Source of the DNA: Amphiduros pacificus
Lineage: Eukaryota; Annelida; Polychaeta; Phyllodocida; Hesionidae
NCBI GenBank assembly: GCA_949316495.1
Contig: OX439004.1
Span: 8,368,605 to 8,432,604 of the forward strand
DNA length: 64,000 nucleotides
Direction: 5' to 3'
How positions within the stretch are numbered: the first letter of the stretch is position 1; each line of letters starts with the position of its first letter. Of the stretch, positions 1 to 14,650 are shown in pieces. The notes beneath the pieces were generated by a model. It saw only the letters and a list, made by a program, of their open reading frames with translations, ran no database searches and was not told where the DNA came from. Made by a program: the position numbers and the translations under genes.

Positions 1-182
1 TTATATAACTAAATGGTGATTAGGGAATGACAAACCATGTTATATTAGACCAGATATGACATATTTTTTATACAAAATATAGAAACGAAAAAAAGGATAT
101 GATGCATGGAGAGAGATATGATATTTCTTGTGAAAATATGTGAGGAAGGATGGTTGAACTGTTTAAAAAATTCGGAATATCT

Positions 183-712
183 ATGTATCAGATGTATCAC
201 TGTATAAATCAGATGTGTCACTGCATGGTTCAGATGTATCACTGCATGTATCAGATGTATCACTGCATGTATCAGATGTGTCACTGTATAAATCAGATGT
301 GTCACTGCATGAATCAGATGTATCACTGCATGTATCAGATGTATCACTGTATAAATCAGATGTATCACTGCATGGATCAGATGTATCACTGCATGGTTCA
401 GATGGATCACTGCATGGATCAGATGTACCACTGCATGGATCAGATGGTTCACTGCATGGATCAGATGGATCACTGCATGGATCAGATGGATCACTGCATG
501 GATCAGATGTATCACTGCATGAATCAGATGTATCACTGCATGGATCAGATGTATCACTGCATGGTTCAGATGGATCACTGCATGGATCAGATGTATCACT
601 GTATAAATCAGATGTATCACTGCATGGTTCAGATGTATCACTGCATGGATCAGATGTGTCACTGCAAGGTTCAGATGTATCACTGCATGGATCAGATGGA
701 TCACAGCATTTC
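183..712. repeat. 21-bp minisatellite, about 25 copies
   Basis: Tandem array with a core like cagatgtatcactgcatgg and a period of 21 bases. Variants alternate gtatcac/ggatcac/gtgtcac and catggat/catggtt/tataaat. Because 21 is a multiple of 3 and the unit lacks stops in several frames, long open frames exist on both strands. They are a by-product of the repeat, with no conserved domain. Confidence 0.95.
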
Positions 713-748
713 TGTGATTCCCCACCACAATTAAATATCATTGTTTGA

Positions 749-3489
749 ATTAGATGTGAATCTACATGTAAGTTAACTGCTAGTTTCTTGTTGACTTTGT
801 ATGTGGATCATATTCACGATAATAGGGACATTCTATGGGTGGTATACTTACCCAAAATGAAAATAGGAGGTGTCATTTGATTTTGGCAGACCCTGCCCTT
901 CCCCCCCGAAAATGCACTTGTTGTACATTCACAAAAAATCATAGACAGCAGAATTTGGCAGGAATGATTGTACGAGATCATATTGGAACCTTCACTTGGG
1001 CTTTCCAACTGTCCATTGCTTTGATGTCAAGAACAAAGAAATCAAAGAAAGGAAAGATCGTTTTTAGATTGCCATCACTTTATTAGAAACTCTGCCATTA
1101 ACGTAGGGCGGGCCTGCATTCATATCCTCGACAATGCAAGTTAGAGGTGGTCCGACAGTGTAAAAAAATGTCTTTTAGGTGTCTCCTTAGACATTATAAT
1201 TCATTTAGTATTTTAAACATTTACTTTATCTATTTATAAGTACATATATAAGGATTGAATATTTTTTTCATGAGTTCCTGAGCTTTAAAATGTCCAAGTA
1301 AAATGTCCAAATGTCCAAGTACCAAGTACAGTATAACTAACAGTACACATGGATTTATTCTTTGTTGAGCTATGTTTGTCGGGGTGGCCAGGCCATTTAT
1401 CATCTATATCTCTTCCAGCCCATTTCTACACATAAACCACAATTCTGGGTGTGGCATTAGACCTATTTTGCACCCCATTGAGTTTAATTGCATCCAGGCA
1501 AGATTCTCATTAAATCACGTCCAATCGTCTTATTATATGTAATCTCTTACATTTCACATGACCCACTGCATTGTGTAGGAAAATATAAGTCAATATACAC
1601 ACATTGGGCTGGCAAACCAATGTTATTAGCATTTAATATATGTCTGTTTCATCTTTCATATTACCCATATACACACATAATACAGACAAAACACTAATAT
1701 AAATATTATTTTGTAATACAGACAAAATATTAGATTTAACCCATATACATATGTGGTACAAAAGTTACATTTACACATTTTGTGAAAAAGGCAATTACCA
1801 ATGTACTATAAGTTTTTGCATTTTGGTCATTTGATGCTCAAATTGTTGCTTAAAATTGTTATGGTCAGAAAAAGGTTAGGGCCTTGGTGAGTAATATTTG
1901 CTGGAGAGAAGTGTGTTTGACAGCACAGCTTCTGAACTCTGCCAACAAAAAAACCCCACTACACTTTGGCACGTAAACACGCATAATTCAGGGCTGGGTT
2001 AGTGTTTTACTGTCTCCAAAATCCGAAAATCAATCATGGCAAATCTCCCTGGATAAAATGAAAGGGGCCCTGTTAGCCTCTTTGACAGAAGTTAATTTGG
2101 GCAGCACACGTGTCTGCCTCCTCACACATACACAAATTGTTTGGGAGATTATCGGGGATGACAATGGTGAAATATTCATGCTGACCTTAGAGGCATCAAA
2201 TCCTACGCTGTATTTTGTTTGGCATACATATAAATAAAACAGTGTGCCATTTTAGTGGAAGATGTTGTTTTTGTAGGCAGTGTAGATATATTTTTTTTTA
2301 TAGAAATGGATATTTACTCACTCTAAAGTCTAGGCCCAGGAAGGGGGAAAAACCAATGGGCATCTTTGCCTGTGGACATTTTACTGTGCAAAATCAAAAT
2401 TGTCATAATTTTCTTTGCTGTCACCTTATTTCTTTGAATTTTAAAGGAAATGTACTCTTGATTATTTCTAACATCTTATATTTATTACCAGATGCCTATA
2501 AATGAATAACAAAAGTGGTGAAATGACAAATTAAACTTCAATTTGACTGTATTCCAACAATTTCCCAAGCTGTCTCTCACCTTTGTTAACTAGAGTGATG
2601 GGCAGGTCTAATGGTGTGAATACGATGATGTCCGTCCAGCAACAAAAACACCAACATCTCTCTACATGTATATGTTATCACCCCTTTCAGCGAGAGATTT
2701 ATTTTTTTTATCGCTTTTGGACATCAAAATGGTAATAAAATGCATATTCTCAAACATGACTTTGACCTAATCATTCAAGCTCACTGGCATAAAATTCTCA
2801 GTGACTACTTTGACATTTCACTTGTTTTCATCGGCAAAAACATTTCCACCAATTTTTACTTGAGCAAATGGTTCCAGGGCTGTGAACATGTAATACTTTT
2901 TGTGGACACTTCTTGAAACCATTTAAATTAGAAAATAATATCACTTATTTACCCAGATTTTGATTAAATTTGAGTAATTGGTGATTTCCATTTAAAAAAT
3001 CTTGATGTTTATTAATTTACTTAGCATTAATTAGAGGACAATATAATTGTGTCATAATGCTGAGGTCATGACCTTTTGAGATTATATTTATGTGATCCTG
3101 ATGTGGGCATGAATAATTTTTTATTATGAAATATTTCTCAATTTTTACTAGTGTAATCCGAGGCTGTTGGAATCTAGAATATTTTTGCAGAGAAAACACT
3201 CTTTGATGTCAGTGATTTTCACTATTTTCAAACAAGATTACTGGTGAAGAAATTTCATTTAGTATTCTGGGCAACATGGATGGGAACTCAGTTATGCTGA
3301 CGAGACAGTTTTGTGATTTGACCCTCATGTGCCCTGTCTCCCTGGAGGAATATAAAAAGCAACACATTTTCTCCTACAAATCCATATACATATATACAGC
3401 AGCTGAGGTAATTCCCAGCATTTTCTTTTCCAAGTAGAGGGGATGAAAATCAATGTGGCCGTCGTATGATGTGATTCACAAATAGTGTG
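749..3489. other. Stretch with no recognisable gene
   Basis: AT-rich single-copy-looking DNA. Open frames are short and carry no motif I recognise. It may be intergenic or part of a long first intron of the TMEM47-like gene, whose 5' exon was not found. Confidence 0.5.
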
Positions 3490-4175
3490 GTTGGGTTGGC
3501 TGCTGGCCATGACGTTTCTAAACACTTCCCTTTGTCAACCATGCTTGGCTGCTGGCTGTCACGTATCTAAACACTTCCCTTTGTCAACCATGCTTGGCTG
3601 CTGGCTGTCACGTATCTAAACACTTCCCTTTGTCAACCATGCTTGGCTGCTGGCTGTCACGTATCTAAACACTTCCCTTTGTCAACCATGCTTGGCTGCT
3701 GGCCGTGACGTATCTAAACACTTCCCATTGTCAACCATGCTTGGCTGCTGGCTGTCACGTTTCTAAACATTTCCCTTCGTCAACCATGCTTGGCTGCTGG
3801 CTGTCACGTATCTAAACACTTCCCATTGTGATCCATGCTTGGCTGCTGGCCGTGACGTATCTAAACACTTCCCTTTGTCAACCATGCTTGGCTGATGGCC
3901 ATGACGTTTCTAAACATTTCCCTTTGACAACCATGCTTGGTTGCTGGCTGTCACATATCTAAACACAAACTCCATTGTCAACCATGCTTGGCTGCTGGCC
4001 ATGACCTTTCTAAACATTTCCCTTTGTCAACCATGCTGGGCTGCTAGCTGTCACATATCTTAACACTTTCCATTGTCAACCATGCTTGGCTGCTGGCTGT
4101 AATCAATCTCTACACTAACCATTGTCAAATACATTTGACTGTTTATTGCCACGTTTCTCTACATTTCCATTGTGT
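3490..4175. repeat. 49-bp minisatellite, about 13-14 copies
   Basis: Each unit contains atgcttggctgctggc followed by tgtcacgtatctaaac and a cttccctttgtcaacc tail. Successive atgcttgg starts at 3541 and 3590 give the 49-base period. The central copies are nearly identical. Copies decay toward both ends, where a point-mutated unit with tcaatctctacac is seen, so expansion was probably central. Confidence 0.95.
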
Positions 4176-4804
4176 CATTGCAGAAGAAATGTGTTTAGCA
4201 GGGGTTCTGACTGGCCAAAAATGCTAAACTTGGTCAGAACCAAATTTCAGTAAATGGCTGATGGTATTTTGTCCTCTTTATTCATTTTTTTTGAAGCTGT
4301 AGAAAATGTAAATGAGATGTTAACATCTTAAAAGACCATGAGAATTCCAATATTTAGGAAAGTAGCAAATATGGAAAATCAGCCTTCAAATATCATGGAA
4401 AATAAATTTCAAGAGGTTTCTGTCAGTGACAGGCCTGGTAGTGAAACTTTTAAATTGACTGGGGAGCCTTTATAACCTTTTAAACTGAAAGATAGCTTTT
4501 ATTTCAGTGATAGAACCTTTATTTTCACAGCTGATTGGCTGAGCTCTTGAGTCGCAATTAGCTCTCCCAATGTCTCCAAATGATGAAAAAATAATGGAAT
4601 TCTAGACCTATTAGTAATATTATACTGATGACATTTCTGGTTTATTGTTTGTTTATTATTTATATGAACAATGATGTTTCCTTTATAGGCAGTGTTTTAC
4701 ATTTTGTTCAGGTGTATAGAATTTAGCAGTAAAAGCAAAGAAAAATGAGCTTCAATAGACTCCTTTTTAGTGCCTTTAATTATGCAGCCTTATATATATG
4801 ATGG

Positions 4805-4992
<188 letters not shown>

Positions 4993-5013
4993 CAAAGTAA
5001 AAAGGTAGTTATC

Positions 5014-5073
<60 letters not shown>
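5014..5073. repeat. (CA)n microsatellite
   Basis: About 60 bases of CA dinucleotide with one CT interruption near 5042, just after the AT run. Confidence 0.97.
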
Positions 5074-5074
<1 letters not shown>

Positions 5075-5340
5075 CAAATCTTCCTCAAAGGCAAAGGACT
5101 ATGTCACGAACAGGATTTGCATCATGTATAGATATCTAAAAAGTATGCCGCACACACTCTAAACATTAGATCATAATAATGAAAAGATAGTTGTTGGCTT
5201 GCAGAAGGACTATGCATGCCATGGGCTGCACACATCTGTCACTGGGTGCTTGCATGCTTCATGTTGTTTACACAGACAGTTACAGTACACGTGTCTGCCT
5301 CCAGAATCTCTGATTATCAGCTTCAGCCAAACATCTATTT

Positions 5341-5592
5341 GGTCATGCAAAAACGTGACTAAATGCGGTCATGCAAAAATGTGATTCAATGTGGTCATGC
5401 AAAAATGTGATTAAATGTGGTCATGCGAAAATGTGACTAAATGCGGTCATGCAAAAATGTGATTAAATGCGGAAATGCAAAAATTTGATTAAATGTGGTC
5501 ATGCAAAAATGTGACTAAATGTGGTCATGCATAAATGTGACCAAATGCAGTCATGCAAAAGTGTGACTAAATGCGGTCATGCAAAAATGTGA
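5341..5592. repeat. 26-bp minisatellite, about 10 copies
   Basis: The unit is close to ggtcatgcaaaaatgtgact plus aaatgc. Starts at 5341 and 5367 give the 26-base period. Copies differ mainly at gact/gatt and ggtc/ggaa. No coding potential is seen. Confidence 0.93.
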
Positions 5593-6111
5593 TCCAAGGG
5601 ATGTGCATAACCAGATGAGGTCACGTGATGGCTGTGCGTGACTAAATAGATGTTTACCCGTGACTGATAGTCTCCACCATTTTGGCTGCCGTCAATGGCA
5701 TGCAAGAAGGCATCGGTATCTGATATTTAAATCATCTTTGCATAAAACACAACAGATAGAATTTTATCCTGACAGAATATAAAATAAGTCGGGCATCATA
5801 TTTGTATATCTACTGTGGCTTGATCATCTACAGTTTGGGGCAGATAACTCAAATCAAAAGATGTTATTTTATCAGGATTGCAATTAGTATAATTAATATA
5901 ACATTTGTGTGTCAATTTGATATGAATCTATGAATATATGTTATACACAGTCAACTTGATGTCATTTTTGCATGAAAATCTATTTTGCCCTTTTGATGTC
6001 TTTCATTTTAATTCTGTGTATATTTGACAAGACTAAGGTGATAGGATTAATGATTGAAAACACTGGATCTATGATAAAATGGGTTATCAAGTATGTACAA
6101 GTAAAATGTAG
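5593..6111. other. Stretch with no recognisable feature
   Basis: AT-rich sequence between two minisatellites. No exon with both splice signals and a recognisable motif was found. Confidence 0.45.
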
Positions 6112-6630
6112 GGACTGCAAAGATTACATTTAGAGAGAGACAGGGGGTTAAAGGGGTAATGCAGGTTACACATAGAGAGACAGGGGGTTAAAGGGGTAAT
6201 GCAGATTACACATAGAGAGACAGGGGGTTAAAGGGGTAATACAGGTTACACATAGAGAGACAGGGGGTTAAAGGGGTAATGCAGTTTACACATAGAGAGA
6301 CAGAGGGTTAAAGGGGTAATGCAGGTTACATATAGAGAGACAGGGGGTTAAAGGGGTAATGCAGGTAACATATAGAGAGACAGGGGGTTAAAGGGGTAAT
6401 ACAGGTTACACATAGAAAGACAGGGGGTTAAAGGGGTAATACAGGTTACACATAGAGAGACAGGGGGTTAAAGGGGTAATGCAGGTTACATATAGAGAGA
6501 CAGGGGGTTAAAGGGGTATTACAGGTGACACATAGAGATACGGCGTTAAAGGGGTAATGCAGGTTACATATAGAGAGACAGGGGGTTAAAGGGGTAATGC
6601 AGGTTACACATAGAGAGACAGGAGGATCTA
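6112..6630. repeat. 40-bp minisatellite, about 13 copies
   Basis: The unit contains catagagagacagggggtta, then aaggggtaatgcaggtta. Starts at 6181 and 6221 give a 40-base period. One copy near 6535 is shortened. It lies about 0.9 kb upstream of the first recognised TMEM47-like exon, so probably in an intron of that gene. Confidence 0.95.
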
Positions 6631-7512
6631 TACATTTATGTAAATATATATATTCTTTTTATATGTTGTGCTTTATGATATTGTAATTTTTCAATTTTCG
6701 CATTCTCTTACCATATTTTATACATGTCTAAAAATATTTGTAATGCCAATCTCACAGTATTTATTATTCCTATGATGTTTGACATAAATATTCAACAGAT
6801 GACAGATAAATAACATAAGTAATTTGAATTAATGTTGTCCCCTGCCTCAGCAATGTAGGGAAGGGGACATTGAACTGAACTCTGCCTGTCAGTGTTTGCA
6901 CTTTCAGACCATCCCATCTTGATGCTTTAGTGAGACAACTTTCCTGAATCCTCTCAAAGCTCTATCTCTGTAGCTTAGATCATTTTTATGCTTGACCATC
7001 TAAAGTAGGTCAGGAATGGTCAAGAATGACTTTCTTTGTTTCCACAATAAAAATCCATAAACCTCTACAGGATTAAATCCACAGTGGTCAATATTGACCT
7101 TTCTTTGACTTCTATGTCTTTTCAAACAAGATAAGATTAACTAAACTATTTACTGTGATTGCTCTCCACAAAAAGACCTCACTTGTCATAAGCACTATTT
7201 TCTGGATAATTTAATGATGAAATCAAAATGACCTTTTATATGGGTGAAGGTCATCTGATTAAATTCATGCAATTAATCTGAAAACTTAAAAGTGACATTC
7301 TTCGTATGACAAAATGACATCAAAATATTTATTTGAACCTTCTCAGTATATTTCAGCCATTTAAAATGATGTAATGATCAGTTTTACATATTGGGCTAAG
7401 GATGAAAATAAGTTCAATACTACTTGTTTAATATGTGATATTTATATATGAAACTTATATACATTTTACTGTAGATATCCTGTAACTCATATACATTTAA
7501 TGCTTTTTCCAG
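6631..7512. other. Probable intron before TMEM47-like exon
   Basis: AT-rich, no motif recognised. The missing upstream exon must end with a single G before its donor, because the next exon starts with AC of a GAC Asp codon. No such exon was located here. Confidence 0.4.
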
Positions 7513-7662
7513 ACTGGCAGAATGCTGTGATTGGCTTATTGGTATTTTCTGTGACATTTGGATTCATGGCAACCATTTTGTCGATATGTGGTGTGTGTAC
7601 CACGAGTCTCGCCAAGAAAATATACTATTACCATTCTGCTGGCGAGATATACTTTATATGTG
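7513..7662 (+). CDS. TMEM47-like exon, TM2 and start of TM3
   Basis: 150 bases, in phase 1 and out phase 1, between ttttccag and gtaagt. It encodes the DWQ motif, a hydrophobic TM2 (VIGLLVFSVTFGFMATILSI) and a basic turn with SLAKKIYYYH before TM3. Confidence 0.78.
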
Positions 7663-8623
7663 GTAAGTAAATTTCAAGGCCATTTATATGACATACTACC
7701 AGTTAGTAAGTTGCTACATAACAATTCAGTGAGGCAGCTCTATGTCTGCTACAAGTAGGTCTCATCACGAAATGACTGAAATAATGTTGAAAGTTACATA
7801 AAACCCATAGGCAAAACAAAACAAAACAAAATCTGCAAAAATGTACATATTGAATATTATATTTGTATACATAAATAGAATACCAAGTGGTAAGTAACTC
7901 TGACAATGCAGGATATACAATGTATTTTATGTGTGGTAAATAAATATAGGTGGAAAGTGAAAGAGGAGATGCTTTTAAAATAATTCACACTGGGAACAAT
8001 GTTATTTCCTAGACTGATATATAGCAATGATATTGACAGATACTAAAAGTGAATATTTGACTATTTTGTAAGTTGATAAAAATGATAATTACTCAAATAG
8101 AAATATAAAATATCCACTTTTTTATTCAGAACAGTCACCGGATATATTTAACCAATATCATAATCCAAATTTATCAATTAAATAGGATAATTTGAAGTTT
8201 TCATTATAAAGAATTTAATTCAAATATCCTTTTTTTTTACTCCAAAAGTTGATATTTAAAAAATGCATGGCATCATTTCTGCATGTAAGATATGATAAAC
8301 ATTTTATGAATTAGAAATCATATTATTTGAGTTTCCAAACAATTATTTGTTGCTAACAGTTGTGTATATAATAAGCTCACCTTTTTCCGATATTGGTTTC
8401 AGCTTTGAGCACAACAGCGGCTCTGATGGTGTATCCCGTAGCCCTGCGGTTGGAACAGCGCCTCGTAGCCCACACCTATGGTGCGGGTTATGGCCTTGGT
8501 TGGGGAGCAGCCTTTTTCTTCTTTGCAGCTGCCATGTGTATGTGTCTTGACGACGTTGTGAGAACACTTGCGAAAGGCATCTGTGGCTGTTGTGGAAACA
8601 AAGATACCCCGCAAGGGGTATGA
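7513..8623 (+). CDS. TMEM47/PERP-like four-pass membrane protein, 3' part (two exons)
   Basis: Two exons, 7513-7662 and 8403-8623, splice in frame (TGT G | CT) and end at TGA 8621-8623. The first follows a ttttccag acceptor and has a gtaagt donor; it begins at (G)AC TGG CAG, giving DWQNAVIGLL. The second encodes ALMVYPVALRLE, then AGYGLGWGAAFFFF, then a Cys-rich tail ending TPQGV. Order and spacing match TM2, TM3, the second extracellular loop and TM4 of the vertebrate TMEM47/PERP and worm VAB-9 group of claudin/PMP22-type proteins, where DWQ precedes TM2 and YGLAWGA precedes TM4. Members sit at cell-cell junctions. The N-terminal exon with TM1 and the first loop was not found, so the gene is partial here. 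Family assignment is by remembered similarity; a different PMP22-family branch is possible. Confidence 0.8.
8403..8623 (+). CDS. TMEM47-like terminal exon, TM3-TM4 and tail
   Basis: Starts after ttggtttcag. It completes TM3 (TTAALMVYPVALRL), passes the second loop (EQRLVAHTYG) and encodes TM4 (WGAAFFFFAAAMCMC). The cytosolic tail has a CGCC cluster and ends TPQGV-stop. The final residues do not look like a canonical PDZ ligand. Confidence 0.8.
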
Positions 8624-11600
8624 CGTCACGCCAATGCCGTTAAATCCCTCCCTGTCTCATAAAATGTCTTCTTAAAAACCTTAAAAAAAAAAATTTGAAT
8701 ATATGAAAAAGCTCAAAAAAGAGACTGGTGTTCCAAAAACATATTAAAACATTGGAAAACAACCAAAATCTAGACCTGAGACTTTGTTATCAAAAAAAGC
8801 CAAATACAAATCTTATTACAGTATTAGAACTCAGACAGGACCAATTATGTTGACAATCACCTGAGACATTGAAGATATGGATCAATCATCAGAAGAGAAT
8901 GCTTTGTGGAATTTTATCTGGGAACCACATTTGACAAGGGAGTTGACATATAAATATCTACTGAATGGGTGTGGTACGCCTCTTTGTATGTAAAATGCTT
9001 TTAGCATATATATATACATATATACATATAATCAATTGGTCTATTGTAATTAAAGTAAATAACACTCAACAAGAAGGACCAAATCACTTTAAATGATCAT
9101 GATCAATTATGTCAACACGTTTCAAGGAGCACTTCTGTGTTTCTGGTATATATATATATATATACACATATATAATATACTCATATGCCTTAAAGTTATA
9201 TTATTTTATACATAAATCGCCTTAAGTCTTTCACTAAGGATATACTCTTAAAATTGGGGTATTTTTGCCCATCCGGGCAGCTCCAGGCTTCAGTGCTGTC
9301 CCTAAAGACACATTGTTATATTGATGCAGATGCACAGGCCTATATAGCCCAAGCATGTCAGTTTGTTTAACATGTGTCAATTAATTGCACATTCATCAAA
9401 TATCATCTATGCATTTCTAACTTCTGGTTATGCTTGCACGTGCAAAAGCTTGTATAACGTGTTCTCATGCATTTTGTTTGTAAATATTTTACAATTGTGA
9501 AATTACTACTGGGAATTATTTATCAATACATAGACTAAATTGATGAGTGCTTCTAATGATATTAAATCATATGGCAAAACGTAACATCTCACAGTCATTA
9601 AAGTATAGAAAACTTAAACTTTCTCCATTTGCATTTAGACTTGACATGAAAATTATAAAATAAATTTTATAAAAATAGATTTGATGAAACATGAAAATCT
9701 ATAGTTGTATGTTTGTATGAATGGCACAAATCTGATAAACAAATGAAAGATTCTTTCGTAAAATTGCTCAAACAATGCCACAATACCATTTGCAAGGCCA
9801 ATGTATAATAAGATGTATGGTGCTCAGTTGTTAGCGCTTGATGTAGCACATCAATTTTAATGATGAAATAGTTAATTAACGCAAATCCTTAATTGATACC
9901 AACACAACTGGTATTTAAAAATAGTACTAAAAACTTCTGAATGAGAAAATGCAATGTCTGATTATATTGTCATTCAATCTTTGATTATTTCTTTAAAAAT
10001 GCAGTAATATTGTATAATTTACATAAATTAACCTTATAGAAGGCATAAAAATCGGTGAAATAGAAGTTACGTTGTTTTATAGAAACAGGCGTGACGTCCT
10101 ATCCAGCCTTCATTGTAAATCACCTGGTAACATTTGATAGAGACATATTAGATTCATCCAAATGTACAAATCTATATCATAATTAAGGATAATATTTTCA
10201 GTAATAAGTATATGAAAATAGTCAATGGACAAAACATAGTGTGCGGTAGACATTGGCAACACCCTGTGAATATTGTGGAGATACTTTGTAGCTGTAGTGA
10301 TTTTAATCGAGCACCATATATAACAACCAAACACTGCACAAAGATTAGGCACAACATTTTATAAGGTAGCCATGTTCCTTCCTCATATTAACCAAATACA
10401 TTTAATATTTCCTTGGTAAATATAATCCCTCTTATTTATTTTGATCTTTTTCACCAATATTGTTTTTACAGCTATCAATCAAGTTAAGAACAAATAAAAT
10501 TACATTATAAAATAAATATATATATATATACATACATATATACATATATAATGTGACATATAATCCCTGTCATTTGAGATTATAACAATATGACACACGT
10601 ATAGGGACAAATGAGAATAAATATTTTATAGAACAGGTGACTGAATACACATTTGTTTGTCGGTTATGATATTTGATTGTACTATATATAAGAGTAACAT
10701 ACAAGCCTGAAACTGTATTTATTCATCAATCATTGTTATGCTGGAAATTACAGATTAAATTGATACTTTTTGTTGAAGCTATGAATTATAAAGGTTGACA
10801 TTTATCAACTAAATTATTTAGTCACTGTACTTGTTAATTGTACCAGGCTAACAACGGGATAGGGTTGGCTGATGGTGATGTTTAAGAACAAACCATTTGC
10901 TCATTTTGGCATTTAACTTTTACTTATGTATTACTGGAGAATAGCCCTTTATATCAATACACTGGTCAATATATAGGGCATATACGTACTGTGAAATTTA
11001 ACATATACACATAGAGCTAATATATTTTTCCACTCTGCTTTGTATAAAGTTGCTCTTGTTCCTCTCCCTATAATAACATTTTGTTTAATATCGGCATATG
11101 CTCTCTCCTTTTTAATTTATCAATAAATATTTCCATGGTAACTATACATTAAGATGCTGTCCTTTCTATTTATACTCAAATTTAATCACAGATCCAAAGT
11201 CAATGTTAATATTTTTATTGTGGTTCTTTCATTTTCAAGTTCAAGTTATGAATACCTGCTAAATCCTTCATACCCGTTAATTTTTCGTTATTTCTCTGTA
11301 AGATTAGAAAATCGTAAAAGACTTTTTTTCTTCAGGGATAGAAAACCTCACATGGAGTGCAGTGTAATGAAAATGTCATTTTTAATATAAATTGGCATTA
11401 AAAATCTTGATTTAATACATTTGTAAATAGCTGATGTTTTATTAGATTTAGTGTATGGTTTAAATTATAGATTGTGTATCTATGCTTGTGAGAGCTAAAT
11501 CTTTTATGATAATCATGAAAGATAGGTATATTTAATTCTGACTGAACAAAATCTCTTTTTACATTTCTATTATGGATTATTAACCATAAGTAATGAGTGA

Positions 11601-14600
11601 TACATTTCTTATTATATTTGACATATGGAAGAAGTGAATAAATGAAATAAATTGCCTGTAGAAAATAATGATCTGCTGGGATTGCAAGACTTTGTGACAG
11701 ATATTTCATATTATTTACCAGGTATCTGTATCAATTGTATACATAAATAGCATGTGCAACACATTTTAAAACTACTATAGAAAGTGATTTATCTTCATTT
11801 CTAGCTATGCTGTCTATGTCAGCATAGCTTCTGCAGTGAGGGGTGAGAAATATTTTGTCTGTCCGTCAGTTTTGATCTCCTCCTCTGAAACTACTGGTTG
11901 CAGTTCTTAGCTATTTTGAGGTAAAATGTTGTAATTTCATAGGACCAATTTTATCTATTTTCCTTTTGTCAGAGAATTTTGTCTATTTATTTCAATGATT
12001 AAAAAAAAAAATTCACATCTATAACTGAGTAGTCAAGGAGGCTACCATTTTGAATAACATGATATATCATCAGCCAATGGGAATTGAGATTTCGATGTTG
12101 AGGCAAAATTTGATATGTAATATGCATTATGATTGGCTAAAATTAAAATCTGCTCAAGTCTGCTCTGGGAAAGGATTTAGATGATCAATTATGAAGCAAT
12201 TTGTAGGCATTTCCAGAAAAAAGTTCATCATAGCTCTAAAGCCATTGGCCTATGTTTTTATAAAACAAAAGCTTATACTATGGTTATAATGTTAATGCAT
12301 TTTGCAACAACAGTGTGTAGTTATGTAATATTATCTGACATAGAATTGCATGGTATCATCTGCTGGTTTACATCTGTGTGGTTGAGCATTTTGAGAACAG
12401 CTTCTCATTTGATTATATATACACAACTGTTTATATAGCAGTATATAACTTTGACTGTCTGGTGAGGACCCTCAAGTAATTGGGAAACCATATAGACCAA
12501 TGAAACCTTTTCATGTTTGGAGGGCTGTATGGGGTGAAAGAGTGTTTGGAGTGATGTTTGCAGGCTTGAATTAGCTTGCTACACACTCGCCTGAGCCGTA
12601 GGATAACATAAGACCCCAAGGAGTGTAATTTTTTCACATCCTGAACTTTGCATTTTTTTTGTTGACAGCAGATTGCAAAATGTTAGGTTATTAAGCTCGA
12701 TTGGGCACAGACAAAATGCAGATAATTGTGTAATTTATTAATAATATAGTCCCCATACTACCATAAAAGGTTTTGGCATTGCCTTGACTGACAGATTTCA
12801 AGACAAAATCATTTTGAACATAACAAAAGTAAAAGTGTCTTGAGATGACAGAACAGCCAAAAGTGTAAAAGAAAACTAGTTGACAATAATATCACTCTAC
12901 TTCATACATATTCTTAGGAGAAAAACTCATTAATGCAGGGAACAGTAGTAGTAAAAACTTCCTTTTGTTGAAGAAGATATTGATTCATATTGAATCTTTC
13001 AAGGTCCTAGAAATATATATCAATGCAATTTATAGGATTATATTTAGTAGTTTTCACATATAACGCTATCAAAGTCTGCACGTTCTAACCCCCCAATAAA
13101 GGGTTTATATTATGAACAAACATTCACAGGACAACTTTGATTACATAATAGGACAGGGAAAGAAGCCTTCCACCAGGACTCAATTCTCTTCTCATGTGTA
13201 AGGATCTGTCTGATAGATTATAACATATTAATAAAAATACATCCTTTACTTACTAAGTTTGGGTCACTAGTTGAGAGTAGATAACTTGTAGATATTCACA
13301 TTTTTGAATCATCAAGATTTCAGATTTCAGAAATCATCTGTATGACCACAAATCATCTGTATGACCATAAATTATTTTTAAAATGATTGTAAACCACATT
13401 AAACCAAAGTCATGGAGACTGCCATTAGCATAAGCCTGACCGAAGAAATCTTACTAGACATCATATATCTTGGTGTTCAGTTTTTAAAATCCTCAATATT
13501 TGCCAACAAATCATGTCCCAAATAAGACTTTTACCTGTTTACAAATCCAGCCACTGGCTATCCAAGGCCATGGTTTAATTTGCCATGTCTGTGTGCTAAT
13601 CCAAATGAAAGATCCCTAGTCACTCTTTGAAATGAGTAGGACATTGAGCCCCAGTGACAGTCTTCTATCTGACCTAATGTAGTCTGATAAGGCCTAGATA
13701 GCATTGAAAAAAATGTTAATACAAAAAAAACATACCTATTTAAATAATATATCTGGTGAGGCTCAATTAACCAATGTGATTAGGAATAGATTGTTTGCTG
13801 GGTAAGTATGGGATTACTTCAGCTGTGAATTAGAACCTGTCCTCTTAATTAACCCAAACCTTAGAGCCAGTTAGTCAGCTGGATTTGGTAACACTGACCA
13901 TATAATTTTTACACATCATCTGTATGAATTTAAGGATTATCTGGAGCTCAACATTCCAGTGTGACATGGCTTTTATGATCAGCCCTGATTTTGATAGAGA
14001 GGATATTGTAGTTGAACATTCTGTTGGGATGGATGTCCGTATTTTTAAAAAAAAGCTGTGTCAAATGAAAATTGTTGACACCAAATCATCAAACTTGTAT
14101 ATTTGAAAATAGGAAAGAAACGTAAATCCTTATGTTGGATAATTCATCATGGCTATAGTTTGGTGAGATCAACCGTTGCACATTCATTAATCATGATAAT
14201 ATTTTCTGCATGTCATTATCCACATTTGACATACTAACCTCACCACATGCATTGTTATTTTCCGCTGTTTATTAAGATAAGTGGAGACATTGTTGGCAAC
14301 AAGAGTCTTATATCACAATAGTGGCCTACTTGTCTCATATGCTGTGCTAACACAACAAAACAGGCTTTTTCCTTGCTGCAATTCAAAAGGAACTGGGCAT
14401 TGTCTCTGTAGCAGACGCCTGTCTCATACTGGATGATCTCAGTGTGATGCTTTATATCAATATAATACAAATTGATGTAGCTTACTGCATACCCTGGTGT
14501 ACAAGTCAGCAATCTTTACAATAGAATCGTATGAGAGAATTCATTTTTTTTTTTATTTAAGAAATCTGTGTGAGGTATTCAGATGTTTGTCTCTATTCAG

Positions 14601-14650
14601 CTCTGTATGTAAGTAGAATTCATCATATATATATTTCTTTTTCTTCCAAG
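8624..14650. other. Long stretch without a confident gene
   Basis: Probable 3' UTR of the TMEM47-like gene followed by AT-rich intergenic DNA. It holds short TA runs (about 9005, 9148 and 10518) and open frames below about 105 residues with no domain. Nothing else could be supported. Confidence 0.5.

Noticed and set aside
45-748. Four overlapping open frames of 177-227 codons on both strands
   Set aside because: All arise from the 21-bp repeat, whose length is a multiple of 3 and whose unit lacks stops in these frames. No start context, domain or splice evidence.
6112-6630. Telomere-like repeat because of gggttaaagggg
   Set aside because: The period is 40 bases and there is no TTAGGG-type tandem run.
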